A program made the translations under genes and the position numbers. The notes below the pieces were generated by a model that saw nothing but the letters and a program-made list of their open reading frames with translations, was not told the DNA's origin and did no database searches. A stretch of 64,000 nt of DNA from Methanobrevibacter ruminantium M1 (GTDB taxonomy: Archaea > Methanobacteriota > Methanobacteria > Methanobacteriales > Methanobacteriaceae): positions 2,479,001 through 2,543,000 of the forward strand of contig NC_013790.1 of assembly GCF_000024185.1 (NCBI RefSeq), read 5' to 3'. Below, one piece after another: positions 34,594 through 44,067 of the stretch; positions within the stretch are counted from its first letter, which is position 1, and each line of letters opens with the position of its first letter.

Positions 34594-36126
34594 ATGAATG
34601 AAACTAAAAAACAAGTATCCTGGATGCCATTAATCCTAGTGGCTTTTGCATCATTTATTATAGCTCTTGATGCCACATTCATGAATGTATCAATATCCCC
34701 ACTTGTTATTGACTTAAACACAGATGTTGGAACCATACAAACCATAATCAGTTTTTATACCTTGATTACAGCTTCATTGATGCTTATAAGCTCAAAGATG
34801 CAGGATGTCTTTGGAAAGAAAAAGATATTCCTAACTGGAGCATTGGTCTACGGCTTAGGAGCATTCATTGCCTCAATCAGCCAAAATGCAATAATGCTCT
34901 TTATCGGATGGTCACTATTGGAAGGTATTGGCGGAGCATTGATGACACCTGCTACAATATCAATCATAAGTGGAACATATGACGGCCAGATGCGTACAAC
35001 AGCCCTTGCAATCTCAAGCGCAATCGTCGGAATTGCAGCAGCTATCGGACCATTGTTTGGAGGTGTTGTAACCACATTCCTATCCTGGAGATATGGATTT
35101 GTATTTGAACTATTAATTATTCTTATAATATTTATCTTCCGCAAGAGAATTCCAAACTTTGCATCAACTGCAAGCAAAAAGGATTTGGACATTACAGGAT
35201 CCCTTCTCTCAGCCATAGGATTAATATTGCTTGTCTTAGGAGTTTTAATGATTTCAGGAAAGACAATCGGATTAAGCATAGGCCTAATCATTGCGAGCAT
35301 AATCGTGCTAATTGGATTTGGACTCTTTGAAAAGAGAAGGAAGGCAAATGGAAAGATGCCTTTATTTGATGTAAGCCTCTTAAAGGATAGAAATCTATCC
35401 CGCGGCACATTGATTAGACTTATAACTGCAATTGCAATGGGAGGCTCATTGTTTTCAATATCAATCTACCTTCAGACAGTTCTCAAGCTCTCTGCATTCA
35501 ATACAGGGATTGTCCTATTGCCTCTCACCTTTGGAATGCTTATATTTTCAATAATGGCACCGAAATTCGCAATCAGACTAAGCCATAAATATGCAATGAT
35601 AATCGGTTTTTCAATTGCTATTGTGGGATGCCTCCTTTTAAGCTATCAGTTTACACTAACTACAAGATTCATCGATCTCCTTCCAGGGATGTTTATCTAT
35701 GGTGCAGGACTTGGTTTTCCAATGGCATTAAGCGTAGATACAGCACTTATAAACACCCCTCCCGAAAGCCAAAGCAGTGCATCAGGATTTGTAAGCACAG
35801 GACAAAGTCTGGGAATGTCTATGGGAACTGCAATCATTGGAATCATCCTAATCGTTGGAGCAGTTGGAGGAATGCATGATGCAATAAATACCTATGCTCC
35901 AGATAAGGTCACAAACCAAGAATTCCATGATAATGTGCAGGGCTACTTTGAAAAATTAGGAAATGTTAATACAACAGAGCTTAAGCATGAAAACAGCCTA
36001 AAGGAAAAGATTGTGAGCAAGGTCGTACAGGATGCTATGAGATTGGTAATGTATGTGACTGCATTGCTGCTTGCAATAGGAGGAGCATTGACTTTTACCT
36101 TAAAAAAACAAAAAATAAAAGGATAA
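34594..36126 (+). CDS. MFS multidrug exporter, DHA2 (EmrB/QacA) type
   Basis: The 510-residue protein has about 14 membrane spans, the number typical of the DHA2 family. The first span holds ALDATFMNVSISPLVIDL, the EmrB/QacA signature with an acidic residue in the membrane; motif A-like sequence is SSKMQDVFGKKKIFLTG, and motif C-like GIAAAIGPLFGGVV follows. These proteins export drugs or lipophilic compounds using the proton gradient. GTGAT precedes ATG 34594, so the in-frame GTG at 34585 is not the start. A single gene, divergent from the NADAR cluster. Confidence 0.94.
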   Translation: MNETKKQVSWMPLILVAFASFIIALDATFMNVSISPLVIDLNTDVGTIQTIISFYTLITASLMLISSKMQDVFGKKKIFLTGALVYGLGAFIASISQNAIMLFIGWSLLEGIGGALMTPATISIISGTYDGQMRTTALAISSAIVGIAAAIGPLFGGVVTTFLSWRYGFVFELLIILIIFIFRKRIPNFASTASKKDLDITGSLLSAIGLILLVLGVLMISGKTIGLSIGLIIASIIVLIGFGLFEKRRKANGKMPLFDVSLLKDRNLSRGTLIRLITAIAMGGSLFSISIYLQTVLKLSAFNTGIVLLPLTFGMLIFSIMAPKFAIRLSHKYAMIIGFSIAIVGCLLLSYQFTLTTRFIDLLPGMFIYGAGLGFPMALSVDTALINTPPESQSSASGFVSTGQSLGMSMGTAIIGIILIVGAVGGMHDAINTYAPDKVTNQEFHDNVQGYFEKLGNVNTTELKHENSLKEKIVSKVVQDAMRLVMYVTALLLAIGGALTFTLKKQKIKG

Positions 36127-36181
36127 TTGTAATTTAATAGGGATTATTCATGAACAAATGTAATTTAATAAGGATTATTCA
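36123..36181. repeat. 31-bp tandem duplication after the MFS stop
   Basis: GTAATTTAATAGGGATTATT with flanks at 36123-36150 recurs at 36154-36181 with a few changes; the first copy begins at the stop codon. Confidence 0.8.
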
Positions 36182-36656
36182 AATGGATAGTTCTTATTTT
36201 TATAATTATCCTTCTAAATTCAAGATAAAAAAACACCCGCCCACCAATAAACTAATGAATAGCTAAAACACACCACCACAGATTAAAAACTTGAATAAAA
36301 ACCACCACAAGATTTAAAACTTAACCACATTAAAAAATCCCTAAAAGCTAAAAAAAACCTAAAAATCTAAAAATTGACAAAATCAAATAAAAATATGATT
36401 ATTTTAAAAAATCCACTAAAAATTTAAAAAAATTAGGCAAAAATATTTAAGAATTGACAAAAAACCATAACTCTTATATAATATATATTACTATATTTTA
36501 AAGTGTAATGACTTAATAATTTAATAACTTAATTATTTAATGAATTAGCATTTTCTAAAATCTTTTTCTATATTGCATTAATTCTTTGAAATTTAAATAT
36601 CCAAACATTATTAAATGCAAAATAGAAAAAATTAAATTTTTAAAAGTCGTGATTAT
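36182..36656. other. G-poor, C-rich intergenic region
   Basis: From about 36225 to 36360 the plus strand is rich in A and C and nearly free of G, with CACCCGCCCACC, ACACCACCACAG and AACCACCACAAG recurring about every 35 bp. No frame is open across it. Its role is unknown; an RNA or protein binding tract is possible. The rest is A/T. Confidence 0.45.
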
Positions 36657-38246
36657 ATGGGAAATAAAGAAGAAAAGAAAGCTGCAAGACAACGTTTTGA
36701 TGAGATCATCGGCGTTGCAAAAAGACACCACTTAGCAAAGCTATTAACAAATAACGAAGACGATGAAGACTTTGAAGTTTCAGACCTAAGATATGCAATG
36801 GAAGAGCTAGGTCCTGCATTCATCAAATTAGGTCAGCTTTTAGCTACAAGGCCCGATATGGTAGGAAATGATATTGCAGATGACTTAAAGCTTTTAAGGG
36901 ACAACACTCCAGCAACTCCTTTTGAAGAAATGAGAAAGGTCATTGAAGGAGAGCTTGGAAAGCCATTGGAAGAAGTATACTCTGAATTCAATGAAGAACC
37001 ATTAGGCTCTGCATCAATCGGCCAGGTATATAGGGCAACATTAAAGGAAAGCGGCATGGAAGTTGCAGTAAAGGTTCAAAAGCCTGGAATCTATGACGTA
37101 ATCGTACCGGATGTAAAGATCTTGAATAACCTAGCTGGAACTGTAGACAAACATGTATCCGGTTCAAGAACCTATAACTTACCTGCAATGGCTAAGGAAT
37201 TTGAAAGGTCAATATTCAAGGAATTGGACTATATGGAAGAAGTAAGAAACATCAATAAGATAACAAATAACTTTAAGGATGTTGAATACATTAAGATACC
37301 TGAAGTCTATCCTGAATACTGCAGTTCAAAGCTCATAAACATGGAGCTCATTGACGGATACGAAGTTACAGACCTTTTCGACAATGAGATTGAAGGCATC
37401 AACAATACAGAAATTGCCCAATATGGAACCCAATCCTACCTAAAGCAAGTATTGATTGACGGATTCTTCCATGCAGACCCACACCCAGGTAACCTCTTTG
37501 TAACAAAGGATGCTAAGCTTTGCTACATCGACTTTGGTATGATGGGAGTGGTAAACGACACATTCAGATCAAACTTCGCCCAATTGATATTGCTCCTATT
37601 GGATGGAAACTCACACCATTTAATCAATCAATTGCTCTATATGAATATCATCTCCCCAGAACAGAACACTGACGAGTTCAGGGAAGATGTTGATGACCTC
37701 TTAAACAGCTACATAGGCGTAGACCTTGATCAAATGGATGGAATATTCGATAACCTTATGAATGTAATGATCAACCACAATATTATCCTTCCAAGGGAAT
37801 TCATCATGATCGGAAGAGGAATATTGCTCATTGAAGATGCAGGAAACAGATTAGACCCTCACTTCAACCTTACAGCCGAACTTGAAGAATTCGCTAAGAA
37901 AATGATTAGGACCAAATTCGAGCCTGGAAACCTTGTAGGCGGAGGATTCAACTATATTGTAGAGATTGAACACTTATTAAAAGACTTGCCTGACAGGCTT
38001 AACAGCACCCTTGACAAGGTTGAAAAAGGTGAATTAGAATTAAATATGAACCACACAGGTCTCGATGACTTGAAAAACCAATTATCCATTGCATTGATTG
38101 TATCTGCATTGCTTGTAGGTTCTTCAATTGCAATTCTAGCAGACAAAGGTCCAAAAGTATGGGACATCTCTGCAATCGGATTCTTCGGATTCCTATTCAG
38201 CGCAATCCTTGGTGCATATTTAGTTATTAAGTACATTAGAAAATAA
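36657..38246 (+). CDS. AarF/UbiB (ABC1) family atypical kinase
   Basis: The 529-residue protein has the UbiB/ABC1 fold: ELGPAFIKLGQLLATRPDMV is the Lys-x-Gly-Gln motif, SIGQVYRATL the Ala-rich nucleotide loop (here E-P-L-G-S-A-S-I-G-Q), VAVKVQKPG the ATP lysine, and DGFFHADPHPGNLF with CYIDFGMMG the catalytic and metal sites. Two membrane spans close the protein (SIALIVSALLVGSSIAI and FFGFLFSAILGAYLVI). Bacterial and mitochondrial members support ubiquinone synthesis; methanogens of this order lack quinones, so here a role with another lipid is likely. GTGAT precedes the ATG by 3 bases. Confidence 0.94.
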   Translation: MGNKEEKKAARQRFDEIIGVAKRHHLAKLLTNNEDDEDFEVSDLRYAMEELGPAFIKLGQLLATRPDMVGNDIADDLKLLRDNTPATPFEEMRKVIEGELGKPLEEVYSEFNEEPLGSASIGQVYRATLKESGMEVAVKVQKPGIYDVIVPDVKILNNLAGTVDKHVSGSRTYNLPAMAKEFERSIFKELDYMEEVRNINKITNNFKDVEYIKIPEVYPEYCSSKLINMELIDGYEVTDLFDNEIEGINNTEIAQYGTQSYLKQVLIDGFFHADPHPGNLFVTKDAKLCYIDFGMMGVVNDTFRSNFAQLILLLLDGNSHHLINQLLYMNIISPEQNTDEFREDVDDLLNSYIGVDLDQMDGIFDNLMNVMINHNIILPREFIMIGRGILLIEDAGNRLDPHFNLTAELEEFAKKMIRTKFEPGNLVGGGFNYIVEIEHLLKDLPDRLNSTLDKVEKGELELNMNHTGLDDLKNQLSIALIVSALLVGSSIAILADKGPKVWDISAIGFFGFLFSAILGAYLVIKYIRK

Positions 38247-38360
38247 GTTGGTTTTTAAAAAAAACTTATATAAAAGTTAATTGAATAAAAAAAAATCCTA
38301 AAAAGAATTATTTTCAAAAAATAAATGAAAATAATTCTATTATTTTTTAGAGGATGTAAA

Positions 38361-38828
38361 ATGTATAAAAAATTAATGATACTGGCACTATTTTGTTTTA
38401 TAGTCATTGGCTCAGCAAGTGCAGCAGACTTTAAAATCAATGATGGCTTTAACAGCTCACTGTCTGATTATTCTTTTTACAATGAAGACCAAAACATGTA
38501 CATTAATATCTGGGATTATGATGATGAGATTCTTAGCGAAGCATATCTGGAAAACAGCAGCAGCTATCGCATAGTTTCAGGAGAAAACAATACATATAAC
38601 TTTGTTTTTGACAGCTATAACGATATGGATCATGTAATCTCCTATATTACCAAAGGATATGTTGCCTTAGACTGTGGAGTATTGGAAATAGCTGAAGTTG
38701 ATGGCAAAAAGCAAATCATTTTGGTTTCTAAAGAGGGAACAAATGTAGATAGCTTGAAAACATGTTATGATGAATTAATGAAATTCAATCAGAACAATAA
38801 TATAGAGCCAATAGCAGATGCTATATAA
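38361..38828 (+). CDS. small exported protein of unknown function
   Basis: I do not recognise this 155-residue protein. A signal peptide (MYKKLMILALFCFIVIGSAS, then AA) is followed by an Asn/Asp/Tyr-rich mature part with N-x-S/T sequons (NSSL, NSSS, NNTY). GAGGATG precedes ATG 38361; the longer frame from 38325 lacks a ribosome binding site and would spoil the signal peptide. It resembles the exported protein at 19587 in style and size but not in clear sequence. It follows the UbiB gene by 114 bp. Confidence 0.72.
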   Translation: MYKKLMILALFCFIVIGSASAADFKINDGFNSSLSDYSFYNEDQNMYINIWDYDDEILSEAYLENSSSYRIVSGENNTYNFVFDSYNDMDHVISYITKGYVALDCGVLEIAEVDGKKQIILVSKEGTNVDSLKTCYDELMKFNQNNNIEPIADAI

Positions 38829-39175
38829 AATGCTTAAACAAGCCCAAAAACAATTATTAAAAAAAGATTAACAATCTAAAAATATTATTAAAAAAAAGAT
38901 TATACAAGCAAAAAGAATAATTGTTTAAAAAAAATTATTTAAAAAGAGTTAAACAATTAAAAGAACCCTAAATTAATCATATTTATCTTTGATAAACTTG
39001 TAAAAGAGAAAATTGAAAAAAATATCAATTTATCTTTGATAAACTCTTAAATCAGTAAAAAGATATTTTAAAAAGACTCTTGAATTGAACCCTAATTGAA
39101 AACGAAAACTGTTCAAAATTATTTAAAATTGACCTGATTTATTAAATTAGCATTAAACAATGGAGGTATAAAATA
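38829..39175. other. intergenic region with degenerate tandem repeats
   Basis: TTTATCTTTGATAAACT occurs at 38982 and 39029, 47 bp apart, and is itself a small hairpin (TTTATC/GATAAA). A further pair, ATTATTAAAAAAAGATTA, lies near 38857 and 38886. GGAGGT near 39162 belongs to the adhesin gene. Confidence 0.6.
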
Positions 39176-41113
39176 ATGAGAATTAATAAATCTTTATTAA
39201 TGATCTCACTGCTTCTTATTTCAATTCTTGCTATAAGCGCAGCAAGTGCTGCAGATGACATGGTAGACGCAGATATTGACCTAGCAAGTTCAGAAATTAG
39301 TGAAGTAAGTGTAGATGATGTACAAGCTACAGATAAAAATGTTTTATCTGATGCAGATGAAGTTTCAGTAGTTACACAAAACACTCCTTACAATGAAAAT
39401 GCAACTATTGATATCAGCGTCAACGGCACTTTAGCTGATGACAGCACCATAAAACTTTTCATTGACGGTGAAGACAAAGGAGATTTAAATCTATCAGCAG
39501 AAGGAAAAGCAAGTTATGTTATTCCAGCAAGCACTCTCGATGTAGGAAAATATTTCATTGAAGCAGTAGTACATAATGGAACTTCCTCATTTGGAGGCAG
39601 ATCCACCCTCAACATTACTAAAGTCACTCCTATCGTAAGCGTTAGTGATGTAACTGTAAAAAGTGGAGATTATATAACCATTCCATTTAATGTAACTGAT
39701 GACAAAGGTAAAGCAATCCCTGGAGATGTCATTGTAACAATAGTCTGGGAAAATGATGTAATAAGCAAACATATTAAACTAAACGACAATAGCTCTGCAG
39801 GATTTAATATTGCTGATATTATTGGAATATTTGGCGGAAACAGCACAGGTAACGGAACAGGAACTGGAATAGGTGACTTATTCAACAGAAACGGAACCAA
39901 CGGAACTGGAAACGGAACCGGAATAGGTGACTTATTCAACAGAAACGGAACCAACGGAACTGGAAACGGAACCGGAATAGGTGACTTATTCAACAGAAAC
40001 GGAACCAACGGAACTGGAAACGGAACAGGCATCCCAGGTATTGGCGGAAACAGCACAGGTAACGGAACTGGAAACGGAACCGGAGACTTCGATATTGCAA
40101 GCATTCTCGCAATGTTAATGGGAGGAGGCAATAATACCGGCGCTAAATTTGCATATGTCTTTGAAAAAGGAGTCTATAATGTAAGCGTTGAATACTTAAG
40201 CAACAGAAACTACAATGGAGCCATTAACGACACTGCAAAACTAACCATTACTCCTTTAGAAGATGTTTTAATCAATGCAACCATCGAAACTGCTAAAAAC
40301 ATGTCTGACAACACAACTGTATCCATCCTTTTAACCGACGGATATGAAAAACCAATAGCTGGCGGAGAAATCAATGTTTTCCTAAACGGTGAAGACAAAG
40401 GAAAAGTCACTGCCAATGAGGAAGGTAAAGCAAGCATTGCCTTTAGCAACTTACTTAAAGGTGACTATGAATTATTACTCAACTATAAAGAAACCAACAA
40501 AACCTTCGACTTCTTTGTAAATGTTGAAAGAATGGGAACCGTCATTGAATATGAAGACATGAACACCACCTCTGTAAACGAAAAAGTCGATGGCAGAATC
40601 GGTGAATACTTCCAAGTCACTTTAAAAGACAACGAAGGAAAAGCTTTAGCTAACAGATTCGTCCAAATCGGATTCAACGGTAAAATCTATAACAGAACCA
40701 CCGATGATAAAGGACAAACCAAATTGCAAATCAACCTTTTCTACACTGGTGATTACACCTTTGCTGTATGTTACTTAGGAGATGACGCTTATAACGCATC
40801 ATTCATTGTTGCAAAAATCAAAGTAAGCAAACAAACTCCAAAGATTACAACTAAAGATGCTACATACAAAGCAGATGCCAAAACCAAAAACATTAAGGTT
40901 ACATTAAAATCTGCAAAAGACAATGCAATTAAAGATAAAAAGATCAGTGTAACTGTAAACGGCAAAACCTACACTGCTAAAACAGATGAAAAAGGTGTAG
41001 CAACTGTAAACGTAAGCTTATCTAAGAAAGGAACTTACAGCTTTACTGCAAAATATGCCGGTGACAGCGGATACGCTCAAGTCAGCACAAAAGGTATATT
41101 AACCTTAAAATAA
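39176..41113 (+). CDS. adhesin-like Ig-domain surface protein
   Basis: This 645-residue exported protein has a signal peptide (residues 1-25), then Ig-like beta-sandwich repeats of the kind found in Methanobrevibacter adhesin-like proteins (TIKLFIDGEDKGDLNLSAEG and INVFLNGEDKGKVTANEEGK are matching pieces; KISVTVNGKTYTAKTDEKGV closes the last). Between the second and third Ig unit lies a low-complexity stalk, about residues 221-305, with three 18-residue repeats GDLFNRNGTNGTGNGTGI and some 14 N-x-T/S sequons. No C-terminal membrane anchor or pseudomurein-binding repeat is visible, so attachment is unclear. GGAGGT lies nine bases before the ATG, and a strong terminator follows. Confidence 0.85.
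   Translation: MRINKSLLMISLLLISILAISAASAADDMVDADIDLASSEISEVSVDDVQATDKNVLSDADEVSVVTQNTPYNENATIDISVNGTLADDSTIKLFIDGEDKGDLNLSAEGKASYVIPASTLDVGKYFIEAVVHNGTSSFGGRSTLNITKVTPIVSVSDVTVKSGDYITIPFNVTDDKGKAIPGDVIVTIVWENDVISKHIKLNDNSSAGFNIADIIGIFGGNSTGNGTGTGIGDLFNRNGTNGTGNGTGIGDLFNRNGTNGTGNGTGIGDLFNRNGTNGTGNGTGIPGIGGNSTGNGTGNGTGDFDIASILAMLMGGGNNTGAKFAYVFEKGVYNVSVEYLSNRNYNGAINDTAKLTITPLEDVLINATIETAKNMSDNTTVSILLTDGYEKPIAGGEINVFLNGEDKGKVTANEEGKASIAFSNLLKGDYELLLNYKETNKTFDFFVNVERMGTVIEYEDMNTTSVNEKVDGRIGEYFQVTLKDNEGKALANRFVQIGFNGKIYNRTTDDKGQTKLQINLFYTGDYTFAVCYLGDDAYNASFIVAKIKVSKQTPKITTKDATYKADAKTKNIKVTLKSAKDNAIKDKKISVTVNGKTYTAKTDEKGVATVNVSLSKKGTYSFTAKYAGDSGYAQVSTKGILTLK
39872..40033 (+). repeat. 54-bp in-frame coding repeat (3 copies) in the adhesin gene
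   Basis: Units start at 39872, 39926 and 39980. The first two are identical and the third differs only at its end. Each encodes 18 residues with three N-G-T sequons. Identity at DNA level suggests recent expansion or ongoing slippage. Confidence 0.95.
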
Positions 41114-41124
41114 GTTTAAGATGA

Positions 41125-41162
41125 TTGTTTTGAGTTTTTAACTCAAAACAACTACTTTTTTT
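41125..41162 (+). terminator. 12-bp stem plus T-run after the adhesin gene
   Basis: TTGTTTTGAGTT and AACTCAAAACAA form a perfect 12-bp stem around TTT (41125-41151), followed by CTAC and a T-run (41156-41162). This is the strongest intrinsic-type terminator seen here. Confidence 0.85.
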
Positions 41163-41357
41163 AAAAAATCTTTTAAACTGAAATAATAATTCAATAAAAA
41201 TTAAAAAAATATACTCTTTTAAATTGAAGCAAACTATTCAATAAGAATTAAAAAAAAACTTCAATAAAACAATTTATTAACTATTTCTAAAAATAATATT
41301 ATAGCGAATCATGATTATTCTTTAATTGATTGGCTTAAATCCTAGAGAGGGATTAAA

Positions 41358-41900
41358 ATGACTTTAGAAGAAAAGAAAGAAGAATTATCCGAAAAAGTAG
41401 AAAAAAGAAAAGAAACTGACAAAATCAAAGCCGAAGAGTAAAAGTTAAAAATTGAAAAGAACAAAGCTAACGCTAGAATCAGAGCTCAAGAGAAAAAGAA
41501 CGACATCAAAACTACAATCAACGATAAGAAAATAGCAAAACATCTTGAAAAAGCTGATAAAAAGGTTGATAAGGCTTTAGATGATGCAGACAATGAGATT
41601 TTAAAATTATTAGATGCCATTGACAAAGAGCTTGACAAATACCCAGACAAACCTTTGGAACTTGTTATCTTCAAGGCAGAAAACAAATTAGAGGAAATCT
41701 TCTTAAATGCACAGTTAAAAATGCAAAAGGCTAAAAATGAATTGATTAAAAACATGGAAAAAGACATCGAGAAAGCTATTGAATTAGCTGCTATCGAAGT
41801 TGAAACCCAAATAATCAAAGAAAACATTGATATTGCTGTAGATGCCTTAGAAGAAACCATTGAAGAAGAAAAAGCAGACTTAGCCGAAAGATTTGAATAA
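41358..41900 (+). pseudogene. charged coiled-coil protein interrupted by TAA at codon 28
   Basis: Read through one stop, this frame encodes a 180-residue, highly charged, helical protein. GAGAGGGATTAAA precedes ATG 41358, then come MTLEEKKEELSEKVEKRKET and DKIKAEE, then TAA (41439-41441), then KLKIEKNKANARIRAQEKK and so on without a further stop to 41900. Lys/Glu heptads with Leu/Ile suggest a long coiled coil. The next in-frame ATG is 41655, which would leave only the last 81 residues. A change from CAA, GAA, AAA or TTA would create the stop. Codon use is like that of highly expressed genes. I do not recognise a family. The last six codons are duplicated downstream. Confidence 0.7.
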
Positions 41901-41958
41901 GTCTTCTTTAAACAAATTTAAGCCAAAAGATTTGAATAAGTCTTTTTAAACGAATTTA
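41882..41958. repeat. 39-bp tandem duplication of the coiled-coil gene tail
   Basis: 41882-41920 (last six codons, stop and 3' flank) recurs at 41921-41958 with one 1-base gap and two changes. Confidence 0.92.
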
Positions 41959-42273
41959 ATTAAATTCAATATTGAAGAAAATTAATCATTTTCTTCCCTT
42001 ATTTTTTTATACTCTTTTTAAACACCATAAATTTCAAATAATGAAAAAACAATACCCTTCTTCTTAAAATAGCAAATCAAAAGCTCTCCTTTTTTAAAAA
42101 ATTAGAAAATAATAATTTTAGAATTTACTTTGTAAAATATATATACTATCTAAATTAAAAATAACTATATAAATTCTATAAATTAATAAATGATTATTAA
42201 ACCTTGTAGAAATCATAATAAAAAAAACTAATCAATTAAAAAACAATTAAAAAATGAATATATAAGTGATTTT
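41959..42273. other. AT-rich spacer upstream of the 42274 gene
   Basis: AAAATATATATACTATC at about 42135-42151 is a good TATA candidate. ATAAGTGATTTT before ATG 42274 is the ribosome binding site. Nothing else is seen. Confidence 0.45.
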
Positions 42274-42735
42274 ATGTCAGAAATATTACCAAAAATTACA
42301 GGACAAATAATAGGACATTTCAATGCATTTAAAGGATCAAGACCAGCATTTCATGGTGAACACACCCTCATTGTAAGAGGAATAAGCCGTGACAAGATTG
42401 AAATAGAAGAAATGGAACCTAAATTAGCAGAGCTTGAAGACATTCTTAAGGCAAGAGAAGTTGATGTATTATCTGATGCAGGTAAAAACTTTGTAGAAAA
42501 AGTAGATTCATATATAAGAGATGCAGAATCCATTGATACAGCCCCAGACAGTGGAGGGCTCCTTAGAATGAAAGAGCAATTAGAAACTATGGGATTGCAT
42601 GTGGAATACAAGCTATTCTTAATGCCATATGCTGGAGCATTTGTAGCAATCTGGAAAGACAAATCTGGATTTGGTCCATTATATGTGGAAGTTACAGCAT
42701 CTGAAAGGGAAGAGACTGATAATGATATGAAATAA
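42274..42735 (+). CDS. conserved methanogen protein, possibly DUF2120
   Basis: This 153-residue soluble protein has a Gly/His-rich N-terminus (KITGQIIGHFNAFKGSRPAF then HGEHTLIVRG), an acidic helix, and a C-terminus VEYKLFLMPYAGAFVAIWKD then KSGFGPLYVEV. I think it is the archaeal DUF2120 family found next to cofG in Methanobacteriales, but I cannot confirm that. There are no cysteines or known catalytic motifs. It ends 66 bp before cofG on the same strand and is probably cotranscribed with it, which hints at F420 metabolism by association only. Confidence 0.65.
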   Translation: MSEILPKITGQIIGHFNAFKGSRPAFHGEHTLIVRGISRDKIEIEEMEPKLAELEDILKAREVDVLSDAGKNFVEKVDSYIRDAESIDTAPDSGGLLRMKEQLETMGLHVEYKLFLMPYAGAFVAIWKDKSGFGPLYVEVTASEREETDNDMK

Positions 42736-42801
42736 ATATCTTCCTTTGATAATTATCTTAAAAAAAAACTGATGAAAAAATAAAATAAAAACTGGTGTAA
42801 A

Positions 42802-43893
42802 ATGTCTAATTTATCCAATATTGATTTTGAAAACCTTAGTCGCAACGACCTAATATCCATTTTAGAATGCAAAAAGGAAGACATTCTAAAAATCATGGAT
42901 TTAGCTAATTCCAAAAGGGAAAACACTTTCGTCACATATTCAAAAAATGTCTTTATCCCAATCACAAAGATATGTAAAAATGACTGTGGATACTGTGCAT
43001 TCAAGCAAAGCCCAGATGATCCTGATGCAACCATATTGCTTGAAAAGGAAGAGATATTAGCCACTTTAAAGGAAGCAGAAAAATATGGCTGCAAAGAGGC
43101 ATTGTTTACAATGGGAGAGGATGCAGATGAAGAACCTGCTGTAAAAATCAAGCTTGAGAAATTAGGCTATGAGAATATGCCAGATTACATTTATGACATC
43201 TGTAAAATGACAGTAGAGGAAACAGACCTTCTGCCACACACCAATGCTGGAAACTTCTCATATGAAGATATGAAAAAGCTTAAAGAATACAATATCTCTA
43301 TGGGAATGATGCTGGAAAACTCATCAGAACGATTGATGAATACTATTGCCCATAAAAAGAGTCCTGGAAAAGATCCTAAAATACGTCTTGAAACTATAGA
43401 AAATGCAGGAAAACTTAATATTGCATATACAACTGGAATACTTATTGGAATCGGTGAAACAAAAGAAGAAATAGCTGATTCCCTACTTAAAATAAAGGAA
43501 CTTTGTGATAAGTATGGGCATATTCAAGAGGTAATCATTCAAAACTTTACAGTAAGTCCTGGAATTGAAATGGAAAGCCATGAAGAGCCAAGCCTTTTAG
43601 ATATGGTTAGAACCGTTGCAGCTGCACAATTGCTCTTTGATGAGGATGTTTCAGTTCAAGTGCCACCAAACCTCAACTATGAAACAAGCCAGATATTCCT
43701 TCTTTGCGGAACAGACGACTGGGGAGGAGTTTCTCCATTAAGTGAAGACTATGTAAATCCATCCTCACCATGGCCAACCCTTGAAAGGCTTGAAAAGCTA
43801 ACAAACGATGCAGGATACCAGTTAAAGGAAAGGTTAGCCATTTATGATAAATATATTAATGAAAAATATATTGAAAAATCCTATATTAATTAG
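42802..43893 (+). CDS. cofG: FO synthase subunit 1 CofG
   Basis: CofG is the radical SAM half of 7,8-didemethyl-8-hydroxy-5-deazariboflavin synthase; with CofH it joins tyrosine and a pyrimidine to make the deazaflavin of coenzyme F420. The 363-residue protein has the cluster motif C-x3-C-x2-C in TKICKNDCGYCAFKQ, then LFTMGEDADEEP, LLPHTNAGNFSYEDM and YTTGILIGIGETKEE, all CofG blocks. GTGTAAA lies before the ATG. cofH is not in the window. The gene may be cotranscribed with the small gene before it and tyrA behind it. Confidence 0.96.
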   Translation: MSNLSNIDFENLSRNDLISILECKKEDILKIMDLANSKRENTFVTYSKNVFIPITKICKNDCGYCAFKQSPDDPDATILLEKEEILATLKEAEKYGCKEALFTMGEDADEEPAVKIKLEKLGYENMPDYIYDICKMTVEETDLLPHTNAGNFSYEDMKKLKEYNISMGMMLENSSERLMNTIAHKKSPGKDPKIRLETIENAGKLNIAYTTGILIGIGETKEEIADSLLKIKELCDKYGHIQEVIIQNFTVSPGIEMESHEEPSLLDMVRTVAAAQLLFDEDVSVQVPPNLNYETSQIFLLCGTDDWGGVSPLSEDYVNPSSPWPTLERLEKLTNDAGYQLKERLAIYDKYINEKYIEKSYIN

Positions 43894-44067
43894 AAAAAAC
43901 CTAGAAAGGCCCCAAAGAAAGAGATTGATTCTAAATAATTCATATATATATGAACTAGCTTGGCTAAACAACCCTCATTTGATTAAAAAAGTCAAAATAA
44001 ATAAAAATACATCAAAAAATGCATTAAAAAAGTCAAATAAATAAAAATAAATCAAAAAAGGCAAAGA

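Noticed and set aside
39670-40131. Pro/Val/Leu repeat frame antisense to the adhesin stalk
   Set aside because: It is the reverse reading of the 54-bp coding repeat and has no start signals.
43844-44044. Open frame overlapping the cofG end
   Set aside because: It overlaps cofG in another frame and the rest is A/T spacer; no ribosome binding site or domain.
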